Shown here: in pieces, positions 61,479 through 64,000 of the stretch | How the letters are laid out: every line of letters begins with the position of its first letter | How positions within the stretch are numbered: position 1 is the first letter of the stretch | DNA from: Lysobacter gummosus | Lineage (GTDB): Bacteria > Pseudomonadota > Gammaproteobacteria > Xanthomonadales > Xanthomonadaceae | Reading direction: 5' to 3' | DNA: 64,000 nt | Assembly (NCBI RefSeq): GCF_001442805.1 | Contig: NZ_CP011131.1 | Coordinates: forward strand, 1,736,001-1,800,000 | Made by a program: the position numbers and the translations under genes | Notes under the pieces: generated by a model | The model's database searches: none | The model's input: only the letters and a program-made list of their open reading frames with translations | Told to the model about the DNA's origin: nothing

Positions 61479-63791
61479 ATGAGCAAGTTCTACGCAAGCT
61501 GCGGCAAGGGCCTGGAATACCTGTTGGCCGACGAACTGGTCGCCCTGGGTTGCCAGCGCGCCACCGCCGCCACCGCCGGCGCCAACGTCGAAGGCAGCCT
61601 CGCCGATGCACAGCACGCGGTGCTGTGGTCGCGCCTGGCCAGTCGCGTGCTGTGGCCGATCGCCGAGTTCGACTGCCCGGACGAACACGCGCTGTACGCC
61701 GGCGTCGCCGCCCTGGATTGGCCCTCGCACATGGAGAGCGTGCACACGCTCGCCGTGGACGCGCACGTTTCCGGCGAAGCGATCACCCATGCGCGCTACG
61801 CCGCGCAGCGGGTCAAGGACGCGGTGGTCGATGTGATGCGCGCGCGCACCGGCGCGCGGCCCGATGTGGATACCGAAACGCCGGATCTGCGTTTGAATCT
61901 GGTCGTGCGCAAGGGCAAGGCGATCGTCTCGATCGACCTGGGCGGCGGTCCGCTGCATCGCCGCGGCTGGCGGCAGAAGCAGGGCGAAGCGCCATTGAAG
62001 GAAAATCTGGCCGCCGCGGTATTGCTGCGCGGGCAGTGGCCGAAGGTCTACGCGCAGGGCGGATCGTTGTTGGACCCGATGTGCGGCAGCGGCACCTTGC
62101 TGATCGAAGGCGCGCTGATGGCCGCCGACGTCGCGCCGGGTTTGCTGCGTCACGGCAACCTGCCGCCGACGCGCTGGCGCGGTTTCGATTTCGCCGGCTG
62201 GCGCGCGCAATGCGAGGCCGCGCGCGCGCGCGAGTTCGCCGGACTGGCCGCGCTGCGTCCGGCCTTCGCCGGCAGCGATATCGATCCGCATGCGATTCGC
62301 GCGGCGCGCGAGAACGAAGCGATGGCGGGGTTGGCCGGGGCGATCGAGTGGAGTGTGGCGAGCGTCGAGTCGCTGCAGTCTTTGTCGCTGACCCAGGATC
62401 GTCATTCCCGCGAAGGCGGAAATCCAGCGACTTTCGGGTCAGATGGCGACAAGGCACTGGATTCCCGCGTTCGCGGGAATGACGGACTTGAGGATGACGC
62501 CGGACAAAAGAGTGTAGATGCGACGTCGAGTGCGCCTGAGACCGCTCCCGGACTCGTAGTCTGCAACCCACCCTACGACGCCCGTCTCGCCGCCGACGCC
62601 GCGCTCTACCGCGCTCTGGGCGATGCACTCAAGCGCATAGTCCCGTCCTGGCGCGCCAGCCTGCTGTGCGGCGACCCGGCCCTGGCCCAGGCCACCGGCC
62701 TGCGCGCGAGCAAGAAATACCAGGTGTTCAACGGCGCGATCGAATGCGCGCTGATCGTCTGCGATCCCATCGCCCGCGTCGGTCACGCCGAACAGAAAGC
62801 CAAGGCCGAGGACGCCGCGCCGCAGCCGCTGAGCGAAGGCGCGCAGATGGTCGCCAATCGCCTGCGCAAGAATCTGCGCAAGCTCAAGAACTGGCGCCAG
62901 CGCGAAGCGGTGACGTGTTTCCGCGCCTACGACGCCGATCTGCCGGAATACTCGGCCGCCATCGACGTCTACCTCAGCGACGAAGCGCCGCCGCGCACCT
63001 GGCTGCACGTGCAGGAATACGCCGCGCCCGCCGATATCCCGGAAGCCGATCAGCGCCGCCGCCTCAACGAACTGCTGGCCGCGGCGCGCGAAGTATTCGA
63101 AGTGCCGCGCGAGCGGCTGGCGGTGAAGACCCGCAGCCGTGGCAAGGGCGGCAGCAAGTACGGACAGCTCGACCAGCGCGGCGAATTCGTGGTCGTGCGC
63201 GAGGGCGCCGCGCGCTTGCGGGTGAATCCTTTCGATTACCTCGACACCGGCCTGTTCCTCGATCATCGGCCGATGCGCCTGCGCATTGCGGAAGAGTCGC
63301 GCGGCCGGCGTTTCCTCAACCTGTTCGGCTACACGGGCGCGGCGACCGTGCACGCCGCGGTCGGCGGCGCGCAGGAAACCACCACGGTGGATCTGTCCGC
63401 GACCTACCTGCAGTGGTGTTCGGACAATCTGCGCGAGAACGGCCTGGGCGGCGCCCAGCACCGGCTGGCGCAGGCCGACGCGATGCAATGGCTGGAAGCC
63501 GATCGCGGCCGCTACGACCTGATCTTCTGCGATCCGCCGACCTTCTCCAATTCCGCGCGCGCCGACGACTTCGACATCCAGCGCGAACACGTGCGCCTGC
63601 TGCGCGCGGCGGTCGCGCGTCTGGCCGACAACGGCGTGCTGTATTTCTCGAACAACTTCCGCCGGTTCCGCCTGGACACCGACGCGATCGCGCAGTTCGC
63701 CCGTTGCGAGGACATCAGCGCGCAGACGATTCCGCCGGATTTCGAGCGAGACGCACGCATCCACCGCTGCTGGCGGCTGGAGCCGCGCTGA
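61479..63791 (+). CDS. rlmKL: Bifunctional 23S rRNA methyltransferase RlmKL with a repeat-encoded insertion
   Basis: 770 residues against about 700 in E. coli. A THUMP domain is at the N-terminus, then the RlmL part ([15 protein letters not shown]; catalytic NPPYD at 363-367, m2G2445). The C-terminal RlmK part has [15 protein letters not shown] and [10 protein letters not shown] (m7G2069). Between ASVESLQSL and the NPPY motif, about 50 extra residues include [11 protein letters not shown] and DSRVRGNDG, encoded by repeat family B at 62401-62483 in frame. The insertion precedes, but does not break, the catalytic motif, so the enzyme may still work. Confidence 0.93.
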   Translation: MSKFYASCGKGLEYLLADELVALGCQRATAATAGANVEGSLADAQHAVLWSRLASRVLWPIAEFDCPDEHALYAGVAALDWPSHMESVHTLAVDAHVSGEAITHARYAAQRVKDAVVDVMRARTGARPDVDTETPDLRLNLVVRKGKAIVSIDLGGGPLHRRGWRQKQGEAPLKENLAAAVLLRGQWPKVYAQGGSLLDPMCGSGTLLIEGALMAADVAPGLLRHGNLPPTRWRGFDFAGWRAQCEAARAREFAGLAALRPAFAGSDIDPHAIRAARENEAMAGLAGAIEWSVASVESLQSLSLTQDRHSREGGNPATFGSDGDKALDSRVRGNDGLEDDAGQKSVDATSSAPETAPGLVVCNPPYDARLAADAALYRALGDALKRIVPSWRASLLCGDPALAQATGLRASKKYQVFNGAIECALIVCDPIARVGHAEQKAKAEDAAPQPLSEGAQMVANRLRKNLRKLKNWRQREAVTCFRAYDADLPEYSAAIDVYLSDEAPPRTWLHVQEYAAPADIPEADQRRRLNELLAAAREVFEVPRERLAVKTRSRGKGGSKYGQLDQRGEFVVVREGAARLRVNPFDYLDTGLFLDHRPMRLRIAEESRGRRFLNLFGYTGAATVHAAVGGAQETTTVDLSATYLQWCSDNLRENGLGGAQHRLAQADAMQWLEADRGRYDLIFCDPPTFSNSARADDFDIQREHVRLLRAAVARLADNGVLYFSNNFRRFRLDTDAIAQFARCEDISAQTIPPDFERDARIHRCWRLEPR
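62401..62483. repeat. Interspersed repeat, family B, copy 3, inside rlmKL
   Basis: It begins gtcattcccgcgaaggcgg and ends ttcgcgggaatgac, with a shortened middle that keeps aatccagcgactttcgggtc and ggcactggattcccg. Inserted in frame within rlmKL, it encodes about 28 residues without a stop. Confidence 0.88.
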
Positions 63792-63834
63792 TGACCGTCG
63801 ATCCGATCGGCGGCCGCGGCGCGGAGCCTCGCGC

Positions 63835-64000
63835 ATGAAGTCGCATCGCAAGCCCGGAACCTGGACCTTCTTCCGCCAGTGGCTGAAAAACCCGCTGCGG
63901 GTGGCGGCGGTGGCGCCGTCCAGCGCCGAGCTGGCGGCGGCGATGATCGCCGAGCTGCCCGACGACGTGCAGCGGGTGATCGAACTCGGCGGCGGCACCG
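63835..64000 (+). CDS. Methyltransferase-like protein, 5' part only (runs off the window)
   Basis: The first 55 codons read TWTFFRQWLKNPLRVAAVAP, then LAAAMIAELPDDVQRVIELG, ending at the SAM motif I start (ELGGGT). This matches phospholipid N-methyltransferase/rRNA dimethylase-like proteins of proteobacteria. A 15-codon frame from 63792 ends overlapping this ATG (ATGA). The 3' end lies outside the window. Confidence 0.75.
   Translation, partial: MKSHRKPGTWTFFRQWLKNPLRVAAVAPSSAELAAAMIAELPDDVQRVIELGGGT

Overview
The window is high-GC DNA that reads as a chromosome of a Lysobacter-type gammaproteobacterium (Xanthomonadaceae). The support is codon use rich in G and C at third positions, secreted enzymes, lipoproteins and DUF11-type surface proteins, and short interspersed palindromic repeats typical of that family. 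No rRNA, tRNA, CRISPR array, transposase or prophage module was seen. It is an ordinary chromosomal arm with several small accessory islands.

Layout. 1-6.8 kb: a VOC protein overlapping a Bcr/CflA-type exporter, then a leftward group of Rieske monooxygenase, APC permease and Tat-exported phospholipase C. 6.9-10.3 kb: a vWA protein, PP2C phosphatase, Ser/Thr kinase and small membrane protein that match the E. coli yegL-pphC-yegI / TerY-P signalling triad. 10.8-18.3 kb: an orphan 472-aa protein, two tandem secreted proteins related to microbial guanyl RNases (one with its catalytic residues lost), a wHTH-STAND-TPR membrane regulator with a small partner, and a secreted six-cysteine peptide next to a TlpA-like thioredoxin. 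19-23 kb: an EamA exporter divergent from an AraC regulator, then an amidohydrolase.

23-26.1 kb holds the best candidate for a less-described system: an HNH domain fused to a RecF/PtuA-like ATPase, overlapping by 4 nt with a second, stand-alone HNH (PtuB-like) gene, closed by a perfect hairpin terminator. It looks like a Septu-type anti-phage module with an extra and probably degenerate HNH on the ATPase.

26-49 kb is mainly housekeeping: an M2 dipeptidase, GNAT-minC-minD-minE, a two-component system with a duplicated gene tail, an SRPBCC protein, DUF423, an AlkA-type glycosylase, an FAD oxidase, an M15 peptidase, an SPFH operon with its own ribbon-helix-helix protein and tandem operator-like palindromes, purT, an ATP-grasp/SUKH pair and an exported endonuclease/phosphatase. 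49-64 kb: a lipoprotein, Bpt, a six-EF-hand protein, a DUF11 surface protein behind an AT-rich leader, an ECF sigma factor fused to a membrane domain, tesB, an AmpD-type amidase, a MOSC protein, a YqiA-like hydrolase whose start region is repeated upstream, rlmKL carrying an in-frame repeat insertion, and the start of another methyltransferase.

Three repeat families are scattered through the window: a GGGAGGGGCTTCAGCCCCG palindrome (five places), a CCCCCTTTGAAAAAGGGGG palindrome (three places) and a CATTCCCGCG...CGCGGGAATG element (three places, one inside rlmKL). All calls rest on reading the sequence; no database search was possible.
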